From positions 1 to 60,538 of the forward strand of contig NZ_JANAVZ010000012.1 of NCBI RefSeq assembly GCF_025195095.1: DNA of 60,538 bases, read 5' to 3'. Positions 52,156-60,538 of the stretch are shown one piece after another. This DNA is from Paracoccus maritimus. GTDB taxonomy: Bacteria; Pseudomonadota; Alphaproteobacteria; Rhodobacterales; Rhodobacteraceae. The notes under the pieces were generated by a model. The model did no database searches, was not told the origin of the DNA, and worked only from the letters and a program-made list of their open reading frames with translations. The translations under genes were made by a program, and so were the position numbers. The stretch's first letter is position 1; each line of letters starts with the position of its first letter.

Positions 52156-55100
52156 TCAGATGGGTTGACGGCAGGATTGCAGGTTTCGGTTCACGCTGCG
52201 GTCCAGGAAGCTGATCTGCCGGTAATGGCGCGGCGGATCCGCCCTGACATAGCGTTGCAGATCCTCTGACGCTGCTTCCAGAACCGTCCCGGAACAGCGG
52301 CAATAGGCACGCGTTTCATTCATGATCATGCCATCATCCAGCGCGCGGATACAGATATCGGCCATGCTTTGGGCCGCTGCCGGAATGTCTTTTGCCGGAT
52401 CTTGAACATAAAGACGGATGTTCTCGAACATCGTGCGAAGTTCCGGCCCGGTGCAATTCAGACTATTCAGCAGGATCTGCGCATCGCCGTCGGCCATCAA
52501 CATGATTTCATCACGCCGCATCGCCTCTGCAACCGCCGGCCCAGGATCCGCAAGCGTCTGCAGCCCCTGCAGAAGATTTTGCAGTCCCTGCGCCGCCATC
52601 TGATCCCGACTGCCGGTCAGCGCGTCAAGATCGATGAACTGCCCCGCGATCAGGCGCGGAAGGTCAGAGGGAAGCGCAGCCGGGCAATAGGTGTTGAAGG
52701 TACCGGTCAACTGCTGGAGGTAGATCATCGTCGTATCGCGATCGGCCCGATAGGGCACCATTCGGTCGCCGCTCAGAAACGCTGTCAGCAATGCATTGTT
52801 TCGCAACCCGGCCAGGCCCCCTTTGGACAGAGCGGGGTCGGCTTGCGGCGCGGTGTGTTCGGCGGGCAGGCTGGCAACGGCCGCGGCCAGAAGATCACCT
52901 GCCTTTCTGTCATAGAGGGGCCAGAGCCCTTGCGCCTCCGCCCCCTCAAGCGCAGAGATTTCCTGGAAGACCGGGCGAAGACCGGCGATCTCGGCGACAT
53001 CGTCAAGCCGATCCCGAAGCGTTTGCAAAGCGTCCTGTTTCCTGCGCGCGGCCTGTTCGGCAAGTGCGTCCAGCCGACTGGCGATGACGGGATAGACGCG
53101 CAGATCGGCCGCCCCGGCAGCTGCGGCATCGTCGATGGTGCCCGCCACCTCGGCCGCGCGGGGTTGCAGCCGGTCGCGCCATGCGTCCCGCGTTTGCGCG
53201 GGCGCTGTCGCAAGGATCTGCTCGGCCCGTGACAGGGCCGCAATGCCTGAGGGTTCCCGACCGTCGGCCAGGGCCGTCAGCCAAGCCTCGTTTTCCGATT
53301 GTTGCGCCTCGTCCTGACGTGCCGCGATGCGATCCGCGACACGCGTCCGATCACCTGCGGTCAGATTCGACAAGGTCTCGCTTTCGGCGCGAAGGGCCTG
53401 CAACGCCGTGGTCATGCGGTCATCGACGGGCAAAGCCGCGATCCGGTCCAGCAAGGGCGCAAGCGCGGCGCTGTCCCGTTGCGCCAGCGAGACGGCTGCG
53501 CGGAATCGCTGCGCGTCGCTTGCAAAAAGGTCGCTGTTCCGGTCAAGGCCGAACGCGGCATTGATGACCTTCGAAAAGAACGGTAAATCCTGTCGAAGGT
53601 CACGACATTCATCCCTCAGGGGTGCCAGCAGCGCCTGGCCTACCTGGGGCGAGGCGCGCAAGCGGTCATAGGGCAGACCCATGAAAGGCGTGAACTTGTC
53701 ATCTGCAAAAATCGCCGGCCAACTGGCGAAATCCTTGTCATGAGACATGCTGGCTTCGTCGGGCTGCAACTGTGCCGCCCATTTCCGCATGGACGTGCAA
53801 AGGGCGGCGGGGGGTGCCGCACGAAGCTGGTCTTCACCCATGGCGACGAAGGCAAAGTCTTGTGGACCGTCAGCCGGTGTGACGGTCAAGGGCAAGGGCG
53901 TTTCGGCCAATGCCAGCGTGACCGGCTGGCAAAGATCGCCTGCGAACCGGATCTGCAATCCATCGTCCTGCCTGACCAACTGCGCGGGAACACCGAATTC
54001 GTGACCCTGTCGACGCACCACATTTTCCAACAGGCGGGCCGACAGCGTTCCGTCGGCCCCGGCCGCGATCTGCAACTTTTGCCATGCGCCGGGAATGAAG
54101 CCTGTCACCTCGGCATAGCGGAACTCGGCCGCGCCGTCGCCCATCGACAGATCGGCCAGGTCAAGCTGCATGATCTGATCCTCGCCGTGACATTGGCCGA
54201 TGCCCGTCCAGGTGCCGGCCAACCCGGTCAGCGCACCCGTTTCGATCAGCCCGGCCGTAACCGGCGTGTCGTCCGTCTGTTCCAGAGAGACCGGGCCGCA
54301 TCCCTCGATCTCACCGGCCATCTTGCGCCCGTCCGGTGCGATCCGCAGCGTGACGGGCAACGCGCGATGACCGCTTGGCTGCTTGACCCAGCCAAGGGGA
54401 TACAGGCGCACCTCGCCCGGACCGGTCGCCTTGACCTGAAACTCGATCTCGCCATCAAAGCCGGGGGTGGGACCGGCCTCGCGATAGCGCCAGCGGACAA
54501 GCGGGAACCCGGCGGCCGGATGGCGGGCAAAGCCCAAGTCAAGCGCCATCTGCGCCCCGCATTGATATTCCCCCTGCCAAGTTCCGCCGAAGCCGGATTC
54601 GGCCAGCTGCGCAGCCTCGGCCAGCGCCATCTGCGGTTCAGGCAGCGGCGCGCGCGCCAGGTGAAAGTCGCTGCAACCATGCCGCAGCAGCGCGCCATTC
54701 TCGATCCGCAACCCGTCCCGGGACAGCGTCGCGCCCGAGATCTGAGCCATGCCATAGCGTTCGAACGGCTCTGATTCCGGGCTGTCGGGTGTGATCGCAA
54801 CCGTACGGGAAGGTTCGGTGTAGTTGACGATCAGCGGCCAGCGCCCCGTTCCGCCCGCGTTGTCACCATCGACCAGCGTCACATCCATCGCGCCAAGGTA
54901 ACTGCCGCCGGGACCAAGCCAGAGCCGCGTCGATATCTCGGCAGCGCCGTCCGGGCAGACATAGCCGCCCTGCCACTCTCCGGCCAGGCCGTATCTTTGG
55001 GCAAAGGCGATTTCCCTGTCGGATCCGGGCGCCCGATCTTCTGTCCACATCCCTTCCGCCGCAAGCTGCGCGCGGGCAAGCAGCGGATCGCCGGCACCCT

Positions 55101-55374
55101 TGAGATGCAGACGAAATTCCGTCGCACCCGGCACGCCCTGAAAACTCAGCGCCGAATCCGTCTGGCCTGAAATGTACTGAAATTCGTCATATTCGCCCTC
55201 TGGCGTATCGGGCGGCACCAGCGTGACCCAGTAGGTTTGGGCCGGATCCAGATCCGACACCGTGACGCCGAGACTGGTGTCAGCGGCGTCGGCCTCGGTC
55301 TGGATGCTCGGCTCGGCAGCCGCAGCGCCGGGAACCAGAAGTGCAACAGCGAGGAAAAGAAGCGCGCGGAACAT
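52156..55374 (-). CDS. Large exported protein with three tandem Trp/Cys-marked repeats and a helical C-terminal half
   Basis: 1072 residues from ATG 55374, where a signal peptide starts (FRALLFLAVALLVPGAAAAEP); the open frame extends upstream to 55503. After a ~100-residue N-terminal domain come three repeats of ~125 residues: each opens with GxWxGxxxC (Trp134/Cys140, Trp266/Cys272, Trp389/Cys395) and ends with a second Cys (234, 359, 482), probably a disulfide-closed beta domain. The C-terminal ~570 residues are Ala/Leu/Arg/Asp-rich and mainly helical, with several further Cys near the end (YCRCSG). I recognise no named family. Likely periplasmic; monocistronic. Confidence 0.8.
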   Translation of the reverse strand: MFRALLFLAVALLVPGAAAAEPSIQTEADAADTSLGVTVSDLDPAQTYWVTLVPPDTPEGEYDEFQYISGQTDSALSFQGVPGATEFRLHLKGAGDPLLARAQLAAEGMWTEDRAPGSDREIAFAQRYGLAGEWQGGYVCPDGAAEISTRLWLGPGGSYLGAMDVTLVDGDNAGGTGRWPLIVNYTEPSRTVAITPDSPESEPFERYGMAQISGATLSRDGLRIENGALLRHGCSDFHLARAPLPEPQMALAEAAQLAESGFGGTWQGEYQCGAQMALDLGFARHPAAGFPLVRWRYREAGPTPGFDGEIEFQVKATGPGEVRLYPLGWVKQPSGHRALPVTLRIAPDGRKMAGEIEGCGPVSLEQTDDTPVTAGLIETGALTGLAGTWTGIGQCHGEDQIMQLDLADLSMGDGAAEFRYAEVTGFIPGAWQKLQIAAGADGTLSARLLENVVRRQGHEFGVPAQLVRQDDGLQIRFAGDLCQPVTLALAETPLPLTVTPADGPQDFAFVAMGEDQLRAAPPAALCTSMRKWAAQLQPDEASMSHDKDFASWPAIFADDKFTPFMGLPYDRLRASPQVGQALLAPLRDECRDLRQDLPFFSKVINAAFGLDRNSDLFASDAQRFRAAVSLAQRDSAALAPLLDRIAALPVDDRMTTALQALRAESETLSNLTAGDRTRVADRIAARQDEAQQSENEAWLTALADGREPSGIAALSRAEQILATAPAQTRDAWRDRLQPRAAEVAGTIDDAAAAGAADLRVYPVIASRLDALAEQAARRKQDALQTLRDRLDDVAEIAGLRPVFQEISALEGAEAQGLWPLYDRKAGDLLAAAVASLPAEHTAPQADPALSKGGLAGLRNNALLTAFLSGDRMVPYRADRDTTMIYLQQLTGTFNTYCPAALPSDLPRLIAGQFIDLDALTGSRDQMAAQGLQNLLQGLQTLADPGPAVAEAMRRDEIMLMADGDAQILLNSLNCTGPELRTMFENIRLYVQDPAKDIPAAAQSMADICIRALDDGMIMNETRAYCRCSGTVLEAASEDLQRYVRADPPRHYRQISFLDRSVNRNLQSCRQPI

Positions 55375-55848
55375 GATGCTTCCCGTATTTGATCGGGATA
55401 AGTCTAACATGCGCTGGCGCGATCCATCCAGCATATCGTCGTGCAGATACGGCGAATGGCAAGGACGGTGCGCTGCGATGCAGCACTCGGGCCTATTTTT
55501 CAATCCAGCGAGCGCCGGAGGTAACGAGGCGCGGAAGGATGCGACCAGCTAGGAATCCGGCTTGATCGCAATCTGCGGCGAAAACAGTATCAGGCCGGTC
55601 AGAGAGCCCTTTTCCGCGGGCATGATCGAACGTCTCATCGACATCGTTCTGTTGGCAGAATGATTCAATAATCGGTGTCAAACCCCGGGGTCGCCACGGC
55701 GGGATCATATTAAAGGGCTGATAAGGAATAATATCTTTTGAAGGCCCGTTTTCAAAGATACTCTCTTCTTGCATCTGGCTTCCACAAGCCTCTCAGCCAG
55801 ATATTCTGAACGCACAGAAAATGACGCATGCTTGTCATCGCTGGCACG
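55375..55848. other. 474-base gap, partly AT-rich
   Basis: Between two minus-strand genes. The stretch 55650-55770 is clearly more AT-rich than the surroundings (for example AATAATATCTTTTGAAGG) and may hold the promoter of the 52156-55374 gene or a relic. The only open frame is the weak one at 55493-55774. Confidence 0.5.
55493..55774 (-). CDS. Doubtful small ORF
   Basis: 93 residues, ATG 55774 with GGAAG five bases upstream. The protein (IPYQPFNMIPPWRPRG in the first third) has no signal peptide, no membrane segment and no motif I recognise. Composition differs from the neighbours, so it could be a relic or horizontally acquired fragment rather than a real gene. Confidence 0.25.
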   Translation of the reverse strand: MQEESIFENGPSKDIIPYQPFNMIPPWRPRGLTPIIESFCQQNDVDETFDHARGKGLSDRPDTVFAADCDQAGFLAGRILPRLVTSGARWIEK

Positions 55849-56889
55849 CTACGGGTGCATTGTCACTCGGGCCACCACAGACATGCCGGGCACCAGGCGA
55901 TCGGTAAGTTTCTGGTCCGGGTCGATGGCGATCCGTACCGGCAGCCGCTGCGCGATCTTGATAAAGTTTCCGGTTGCGTTCGAACTGCCGAGCACACTGA
56001 ACTCAGAGCCGGTCGCGGGGGAAAAGCCCTCGACATGCCCGCTCATCTGCGCGCCACCCAGGGCGTCCACCTCGACGCTGACCGGCTGACCTACATACAT
56101 CCCGGCAATCTGGGTCTCCTTGAAGTTGGCGATGATCCATTTGCGGTCGGGCACCAGCGCGGCCAGACGGGTGCCCGGCGTCACGTACTGGCCGGCCCGT
56201 GCCGAAATCTCACCCAGCTTGCCGCCTGCAGGCGCGGTGATGCGGGTATGATCCAGGTTGATCCGAGCCAGATTGACGGCTGCCTGAGCCTCGGCGACCT
56301 CAGCCACGCGCGACTGGCGTTCGGTTGCGACCGAGTCCACGCTCTGGCGTGCGGTCTCGGACTGTGCCCGGGCCTGCCGAAGCGTGGCCTGTGCCTGGTC
56401 GAATTGCAGCTGCCGGTTCTGGATGTCACGCTCGGTGATGGCACCGCTGCTGCGCAGTTCCGTGGCACGATCCAGCTCGGCTCGGGCCACTTTCAATGCG
56501 GCCTCTGCGGACTCGACCCCCGCGTCTGCAGATTCGACGTCCGCGGCGGCAGAGAGGCGCTTTTGCCTGGCGCTCGCGAGTTGGGCACGGGCAGCTTCCA
56601 GATGCGCGTTTGCCTGAGCGAGCTGCTGGTTATACGTGGAATCGTCCAACCGGATCAGCAGATCGCCCTTGTCGACCCGGTCAAAGTCGCCCACGACAAC
56701 CTCTGCGACTTCACCTGCCACCTGCGGAGCAAGAAACGTCACCTTCCCGCGAACATAGGCGTCTTCCGTGATTTGCGCAGTCGGTTGGAAAGGCGGCAAA
56801 CCCCAGGCATAAAGGACGCCCACGGTGCCCAGAATGCCAATGGCTTCGGCAAGCAGGGTTGCGACATGACGGGAGAATTTCGAAAGCAT
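55849..56889 (-). CDS. HlyD/EmrA-family membrane fusion protein
   Basis: 346 residues from ATG 56889 with AGAGG eight bases upstream (an upstream TTG at 56907 is less likely). One N-terminal membrane helix (ATLLAEAIGILGTVGVLYAW). Then the biotinyl-lipoyl-like halves (DAYVRGKVTFLAPQVAGEV and RITAPAGGKLGEISARAGQ) flank a long alpha-helical hairpin (residues ~75-190, many Ala/Glu/Arg/Gln). VDALGGAQMSGHVEGFSPATG is the typical C-terminal segment. Works with the MFS pump encoded just upstream (they overlap slightly) to bring substrate across the envelope. Confidence 0.92.
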   Translation of the reverse strand: MLSKFSRHVATLLAEAIGILGTVGVLYAWGLPPFQPTAQITEDAYVRGKVTFLAPQVAGEVAEVVVGDFDRVDKGDLLIRLDDSTYNQQLAQANAHLEAARAQLASARQKRLSAAADVESADAGVESAEAALKVARAELDRATELRSSGAITERDIQNRQLQFDQAQATLRQARAQSETARQSVDSVATERQSRVAEVAEAQAAVNLARINLDHTRITAPAGGKLGEISARAGQYVTPGTRLAALVPDRKWIIANFKETQIAGMYVGQPVSVEVDALGGAQMSGHVEGFSPATGSEFSVLGSSNATGNFIKIAQRLPVRIAIDPDQKLTDRLVPGMSVVARVTMHP

Positions 56890-56903
56890 CCAATAACCTC
56901 TTT

Positions 56904-58682
56904 TCAAGCCGCCCGAGCCGTTGGTGCCTCAGACGCAAGTGTCCGCGTGCCAGTCTCAGTGTCGGCCTGTTCTGAGGCGACCTCGCAGCGACGTTGCTGC
57001 CAGGTCCTGATCGCTGCGTGGCCCAGAAGCAGAGCCAAGGCGGCGGTCGAAGCCGCGGCGATCATCAGAAAAGCGTCGTTATAGGCCATGACAGAGGCCT
57101 GAGACTGGACCTCTGCAGCCAGCCGTGCAGCTGATTGAGCGGATCTAACCGCCGGGTCCATGATCTGCGCCGACAACGCTTTGCTCGTGCTTGCAAGACG
57201 CTCGGCCACCAGCTGATCGGTCGCAGGCAACGCCGCCGATAGTTCCTGAACGTGAAGCTGCTGACGAACCTTCACATAGCTGGAAAAGATCGCGCCGCCG
57301 AAAATACCGCCCAGCTTCTGAGTCGTCAGAAAGACGATCACGAATGTCAGAATGTAATTCGGTCCCTTCGCTAGGGCTGACATCAGACCCGACAGCATCG
57401 CCGGCGGCAGAAACAGAGCCGAAGCAAGTCCGACCATCGCCTGCGACATGTACATGTCGGAGGGCATCGTCTGCGCGGTGGAACGCGCATCCATCAGAGA
57501 GCCCGCGATCAGAAGGGACAGGGCCACGGTGTGGAACTGGAACTCGCGACCCGGCTTCAGCAGAACGGCGCAGATCGCGCCGCCCAGAAGGGTGGCCCCC
57601 ATGACGACCAGCCAAAGGCCCTGCATCTGGGCATTGAGAAGTCCCATCGACCGGAACAGACCGGCCATGCCAGAGGTCTGTTCGCTCAGCACCAGCCTGA
57701 ACAGCAGGATGGCGGCCGTGAAGTGCAGTATTGCGGGGCTGGCAAGCCAACGGATATCCAGAAGCGGCTGCTTGCGGTTGAGTTCGATGCAGGCAGCGAC
57801 GGCAAAGGCCGCGATTCCGGCGGCGATCAGCACGCCCAGCCAAGCTTGTTCCGTCCACCAATAGACCGGGCCGGTCACCGCCGCCACGGCAAGACACCCG
57901 AAGCTGATGGCGATGAAGAGAAAGGAAACCACGTCGCCCGCCTCGATCTTCATCGGCGTCGGAGGGGTTCGCAGCGGCAGAAGATAGATCAGTCCAAGGC
58001 CGATCGTGGCAAGCGCGACTTCCATGCTCGTCAGCGCGTGCCATAGCCCGATATCAAGAAGATGCGGCGAGATCAGTCGGGTGGCAGGCGACCCGATGAA
58101 GATGAAGGTCAGGGCCGCCGACAGACCGACATTCATCTTCCGATGCGGCGGCAGCGGTTCCAGCATGTAGAGAAAGGCCAGGGACGTCATGGGCGCGGCG
58201 GCGACGCCGGACAGGAATCGCACCGCGATGTTGGCGCCGAACCCCTCGGCCGAAAAGTTGAGCAAGGCAGCGATGACGAAGCCGACGATCGAGATTTCCG
58301 CGAACCGGCGAATCCCGAACTGGCCACGGATCTTTATCAGCGCCAGCGTCAACGAGACGTTGGGCGCCATGTAGGCTGCGGTCAGCCAGGCAGTCTCGGC
58401 CTGGGTCGTGGCGAAAACGCCCTGCAATTGCTGCGCGTTTGCCGAAATCACTGATTGCCCAAACCCCTGCGCGAGCGCGAGGACAACAGAGGTCGCGAAA
58501 TAACCGCACGCGCGCAGCGGTGGCATCGTCAGGCCATGTGGTTGCGCCTTGGCCGATTGGGGTTGGGAATCGGACCCTTCCGATGCCGGTCCCTCACCAG
58601 TCACGCGGGACGTCGGCACCGCCGGTTGCTGCGGGGACCGTTCTGCTGCGGTCCCGGAAGAGAGGCGTTCGCGATCCGTCAT
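56904..58682 (-). CDS. MFS drug-efflux pump, DHA2 (14-helix) family
   Basis: 592 residues. A ~50-residue polar N-terminal tail precedes about 14 helices, with FATTQAETAWLTAAYMAPNV (motif D1-like), IRGQFGIRRFAEISIVGFVI and RFLSGVAAAPMTSLAFLYML. The periplasmic loop near the end (VKVRQQLHVQELSAALPATD ... RSAQSAARLAAEVQSQASVMAYNDAFLMIA) is typical of EmrB/FarB-like pumps. Start overlaps the MarR gene stop (ATGA). Probably exports hydrophobic compounds or fatty acid-like toxins. Confidence 0.92.
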   Translation of the reverse strand: MTDRERLSSGTAAERSPQQPAVPTSRVTGEGPASEGSDSQPQSAKAQPHGLTMPPLRACGYFATSVVLALAQGFGQSVISANAQQLQGVFATTQAETAWLTAAYMAPNVSLTLALIKIRGQFGIRRFAEISIVGFVIAALLNFSAEGFGANIAVRFLSGVAAAPMTSLAFLYMLEPLPPHRKMNVGLSAALTFIFIGSPATRLISPHLLDIGLWHALTSMEVALATIGLGLIYLLPLRTPPTPMKIEAGDVVSFLFIAISFGCLAVAAVTGPVYWWTEQAWLGVLIAAGIAAFAVAACIELNRKQPLLDIRWLASPAILHFTAAILLFRLVLSEQTSGMAGLFRSMGLLNAQMQGLWLVVMGATLLGGAICAVLLKPGREFQFHTVALSLLIAGSLMDARSTAQTMPSDMYMSQAMVGLASALFLPPAMLSGLMSALAKGPNYILTFVIVFLTTQKLGGIFGGAIFSSYVKVRQQLHVQELSAALPATDQLVAERLASTSKALSAQIMDPAVRSAQSAARLAAEVQSQASVMAYNDAFLMIAAASTAALALLLGHAAIRTWQQRRCEVASEQADTETGTRTLASEAPTARAA

Positions 58683-59122
58683 CGGCCCGCTTCCGCCACA
58701 TTGGCAAGCATGCGGCAGAGAACCCGGTTCGTGACCTCTAGATCCTTCTCAGGGATTCCGGACAAGACCTCCGCCCGCAACTGCTCTGTCAGCATCAGGA
58801 CGGCTGCGCACTGGTCCTGTGCGGCCTCGGTCAGGACGATATGGCGCTGGCGGCGGTCGCCGGGCACAATCTCGCGACTCACCAGTCCCTGGGCTTCCAT
58901 GCCATCGATCATCCGCGCCATGGTCGGCCGCTCCACCTCCATCGCCTCGGCAAGATCGGCTTGCGTCAGCGGACCGCTTCGCGACAGGTGAAGCAGCAGG
59001 CGCGCCCGCGCCTCGGTCAGGCCATGCTCGCCAGAGCGGGCATCGAAAAGCGTGCGGAGCTTTCGTGCCAGCGAACCAATCGTGCGGAGAATATTTGCTT
59101 CGGGGCGTTCGGGATGGGACAT
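58679..59122 (-). CDS. MarR-family transcriptional regulator
   Basis: About 147 residues from ATG 59122, the usual MarR size; the frame remains open much further upstream and ATG 59137 is an alternative. Winged helix with LFDARSGEHGLTEARARLLLHLSRSG, TQADLAEAMEVERPTMARMIDGMEAQGLV, REIVPGDRRQRHIVLTEAAQ. First gene of the MFS/HlyD operon and presumably its ligand-responsive repressor. No ribosome site is evident. Confidence 0.9.
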   Translation of the reverse strand: MSHPERPEANILRTIGSLARKLRTLFDARSGEHGLTEARARLLLHLSRSGPLTQADLAEAMEVERPTMARMIDGMEAQGLVSREIVPGDRRQRHIVLTEAAQDQCAAVLMLTEQLRAEVLSGIPEKDLEVTNRVLCRMLANVAEAGR

Positions 59123-59131
59123 CTGACAAAA

Positions 59132-59155
59132 TAGCATGCTAATAGATAGCAATGC
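59132..59155. promoter_or_regulatory. Candidate MarR operator
   Basis: A perfect palindrome TAGCATGCTA (59132-59141) with a neighbouring half-site-like ATAGCAATGC (59146-59155) covers the region right at the start of the MarR gene. Typical for autorepression; not unique to MarR. Confidence 0.4.
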
Positions 59156-59590
59156 ATCTAGGTGGGGTACCGGAAGTTTGCAAGGTGCCGATAGATCGTC
59201 TGGCGTCAGCACCCGCTGGACAGACCTTGCAGACCGCATGAGAAATCGCCGAGGGCTTTGATCGTTGCGAAGGTGGTTCATGCCGCGACCGTCTCGAAGA
59301 TATGCGCCGTGCTCTCGTTGTTCGCCCATCCTCGGCCCCGTCCATGAGGGCGGCTGTCGATCATCACTCCGTCTTTGGGGCGAATTCAGTCAGCGCGTCG
59401 CGGTTGATGCAGACGCGTCATGGCGCTGAACGCGATGTTGGAACGGCCCGCGTCCCGTGCGTAGCGGTCTGCTTCCTCAGTGCGCCAGCGCCGGTGACTT
59501 CGGGTGAAGTCTTCAAGAAGCGCACCGGCAAGCGCTTGGTCACAATAGGCAGTTGGCATCGGCAAGCACATCCGGGCAGGGACGGTTCGC
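59156..59590. other. Intergenic stretch without a supportable gene
   Basis: Open frames on both strands exist, but none shows a family motif, signal peptide or credible ribosome site. It separates the MarR operon from the repetitive-protein gene. Confidence 0.5.
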
Positions 59591-59620
59591 TTGACAGCGT
59601 GCCGACGAAGTGCATAAGAT
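59591..59620 (+). promoter_or_regulatory. Sigma-70-like promoter for the repetitive-protein gene
   Basis: TTGACA (59591-59596, perfect -35) and TAAGAT (59615-59620), 18 bases apart, 47 bases before the proposed TTG start. One of the best consensus promoters visible in the window. Confidence 0.5.
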
Positions 59621-59666
59621 GCCATACTAAAGAATGTGTCCTTTATGATGGCCTAGGAAGAGTCTT

Positions 59667-60538
59667 TTGGCCAAGAAGCCAAGCCATATGCCAGCCCAGC
59701 AAGATCTCCCTCGCGACGGGGTTGCTGGGCAGAATGCAGAGCCGGTTGGCTCAGCGGCTGCGGTTCGCGGCACGTCAGGCGGTGTGGGCTTGGCGGCAAG
59801 CGCCATCGGCATGGGGCTTGCCGCGCAAAGTGTCGGGCAAGATTTCACGATCGATCTTGCTGCCAGCCTGAAGGTCGTCGGCGAGGATGCCACCCAAGAG
59901 GATATCCAAGCGCCAGAAAACAGCGATCAGCCTGGCACGGATACCTTGGCCGCTCAGGAGACGAGCCCGGAGGCGATGGATATCGCCGGGTCGGCCAAGC
60001 CGGATCTCAATGTTCTTCCTCAGGATTCAGCGGACGCGCTCAACGCTGCAACACCTACCTTTGCTCCGCCCCTTTCTGGCCGCGAACATAAAGGTGCCGG
60101 CGATCAGCAGATTACGACCGCACGAAACACAGTCCCCGAACAGAACGACGCATCATCGCCGTTCCAAGGCGCGGCGGCCGACAAGGCCGCCGCGCCAGAA
60201 TTCGTTCGACCGATTGAAGGCAGATCCGAGATTGATCGGACCCCGCCATCGCAGCCCGAAGACACCAAGACGCGCAATGAGAGTATCGGAAAACTCGCGC
60301 CGGAGAACGGCGATGGCTCCGATGTGGAAACAGCCACTGATGGAACGACAGGCGTGGTCGAAGCGGTCCTTGATCCGGTTCTTGGCCCCGTCGGCGATCT
60401 GACGGACGACCTGTTTGGACAGGACGGGCTGGTTGGCGGTGTGCTGGACCCGGTTCTGGGTGATGACGGGCTGGTCGATAGCGTCCTTGATCCGGTTCTC
60501 GGTTCGGTCGGCGACCTGACGGACGGTCTGTTGGGACA
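59667..60538 (+). CDS. N-terminal part of a large repetitive protein, probably secreted (3' end outside window)
   Basis: The frame is open from TTG 59667 (AGGAAGAG upstream) or ATG 59688 to the end of the window, at least 284 residues. There is no classical signal peptide; the first ~60 residues contain GVGLAASAIGMGLAAQSVG. Residues ~65-225 are polar, low-complexity and rich in Asp, Glu, Gln, Pro and Ala. Near the window end repeats begin: VLDPVLGPVGDLTDDLFG, VLDPVLGDDGLVDS, VLDPVLGSVGDLTDGLLG. Such architecture is typical of large type I-secreted surface or biofilm proteins of alphaproteobacteria. Function unknown. Confidence 0.75.
   Translation, partial: MAKKPSHMPAQQDLPRDGVAGQNAEPVGSAAAVRGTSGGVGLAASAIGMGLAAQSVGQDFTIDLAASLKVVGEDATQEDIQAPENSDQPGTDTLAAQETSPEAMDIAGSAKPDLNVLPQDSADALNAATPTFAPPLSGREHKGAGDQQITTARNTVPEQNDASSPFQGAAADKAAAPEFVRPIEGRSEIDRTPPSQPEDTKTRNESIGKLAPENGDGSDVETATDGTTGVVEAVLDPVLGPVGDLTDDLFGQDGLVGGVLDPVLGDDGLVDSVLDPVLGSVGDLTDGLLG

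Noticed and set aside
59302..59871. 189-residue plus-strand ORF before the repetitive protein
   Set aside because: Overlaps the repetitive protein in another frame, has no motif and no ribosome site; compositional chance is more likely.

Overview
The window is high-GC DNA with tightly packed genes, many sharing ATGA or TGATG stop/start overlaps. The gene families (TRAP and NitT/TauT transporters, a PhoQ/FeuQ-like two-component system, ArsJ, an RbsABC-type importer next to an AcoABC-like enzyme set) suggest an alphaproteobacterium, most likely Rhodobacteraceae and possibly Paracoccus-like. This is inference from gene content; no rRNA or other phylogenetic marker is present. I see no tRNA, CRISPR array or intact insertion sequence.

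Layout. 1-1432: C-terminal end of a YadA-like trimeric adhesin and a small exported protein. 1467-17662: a divergent catabolic locus. The minus strand carries a cytoplasmic HTH/solute-binding-fold regulator, an SDR, an M24 metallopeptidase-fold protein, E1alpha and E1beta of a 2-oxoacid/acetoin-type dehydrogenase, a two-lipoyl E2 with a decayed acyltransferase domain, an aldehyde dehydrogenase and a free-standing intact E2 catalytic domain. The plus strand carries an RbsBCA-type importer, a 3-hydroxyisobutyrate-dehydrogenase-like enzyme and a ThuA-like protein. 17751-20916: a small RTX protein divergent from a PepSY protein / response regulator / histidine kinase operon, with four 11-bp-phased half-sites between them. 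21065-27507: a sugar-acid locus (gluconokinase, TRAP transporter, GntR regulator, enolase-superfamily dehydratase, gluconate-5-dehydrogenase-like SDR).

27571-37380: a LysR regulator divergent from a NitT/TauT-type importer, which is followed in the same direction by a FAD oxidoreductase, a class III CoA-transferase, an enoyl-CoA hydratase, a 7Fe-type ferredoxin, a DapA-family lyase and a semialdehyde-type dehydrogenase. This looks like one pathway for an unknown, probably anionic, substrate. 37383-42636: a second LysR with a SnoaL-like protein and an SDR, then a FAD/NAD oxidoreductase, an endonuclease/phosphatase-family protein and a DUF3047 protein. 42633-46222: a decayed ynjBCD-type ABC cassette downstream of an intact CDP-alcohol phosphatidyltransferase and a VTT/DedA-flavin-reductase fusion.

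46634-51914: an arsenic-resistance operon, arsR-acr3-arsH-(arsR::arsC)-gap-arsJ. It combines arsenite efflux, ArsH, a regulator-reductase fusion, and the GAPDH/ArsJ route for arsenate, but arsJ has an in-frame amber codon. 52156-55374: a 1072-residue exported protein with three tandem Trp/Cys-marked repeats. 55849-59122: a MarR/MFS/HlyD efflux operon. 59667-end: the start of a large repetitive, probably secreted protein.

The least explained material is the HTH-SBP regulator and split E2 (1467-11193), the phased operator at 18535-18576, the 28627-37380 pathway, and the three-repeat exported protein.
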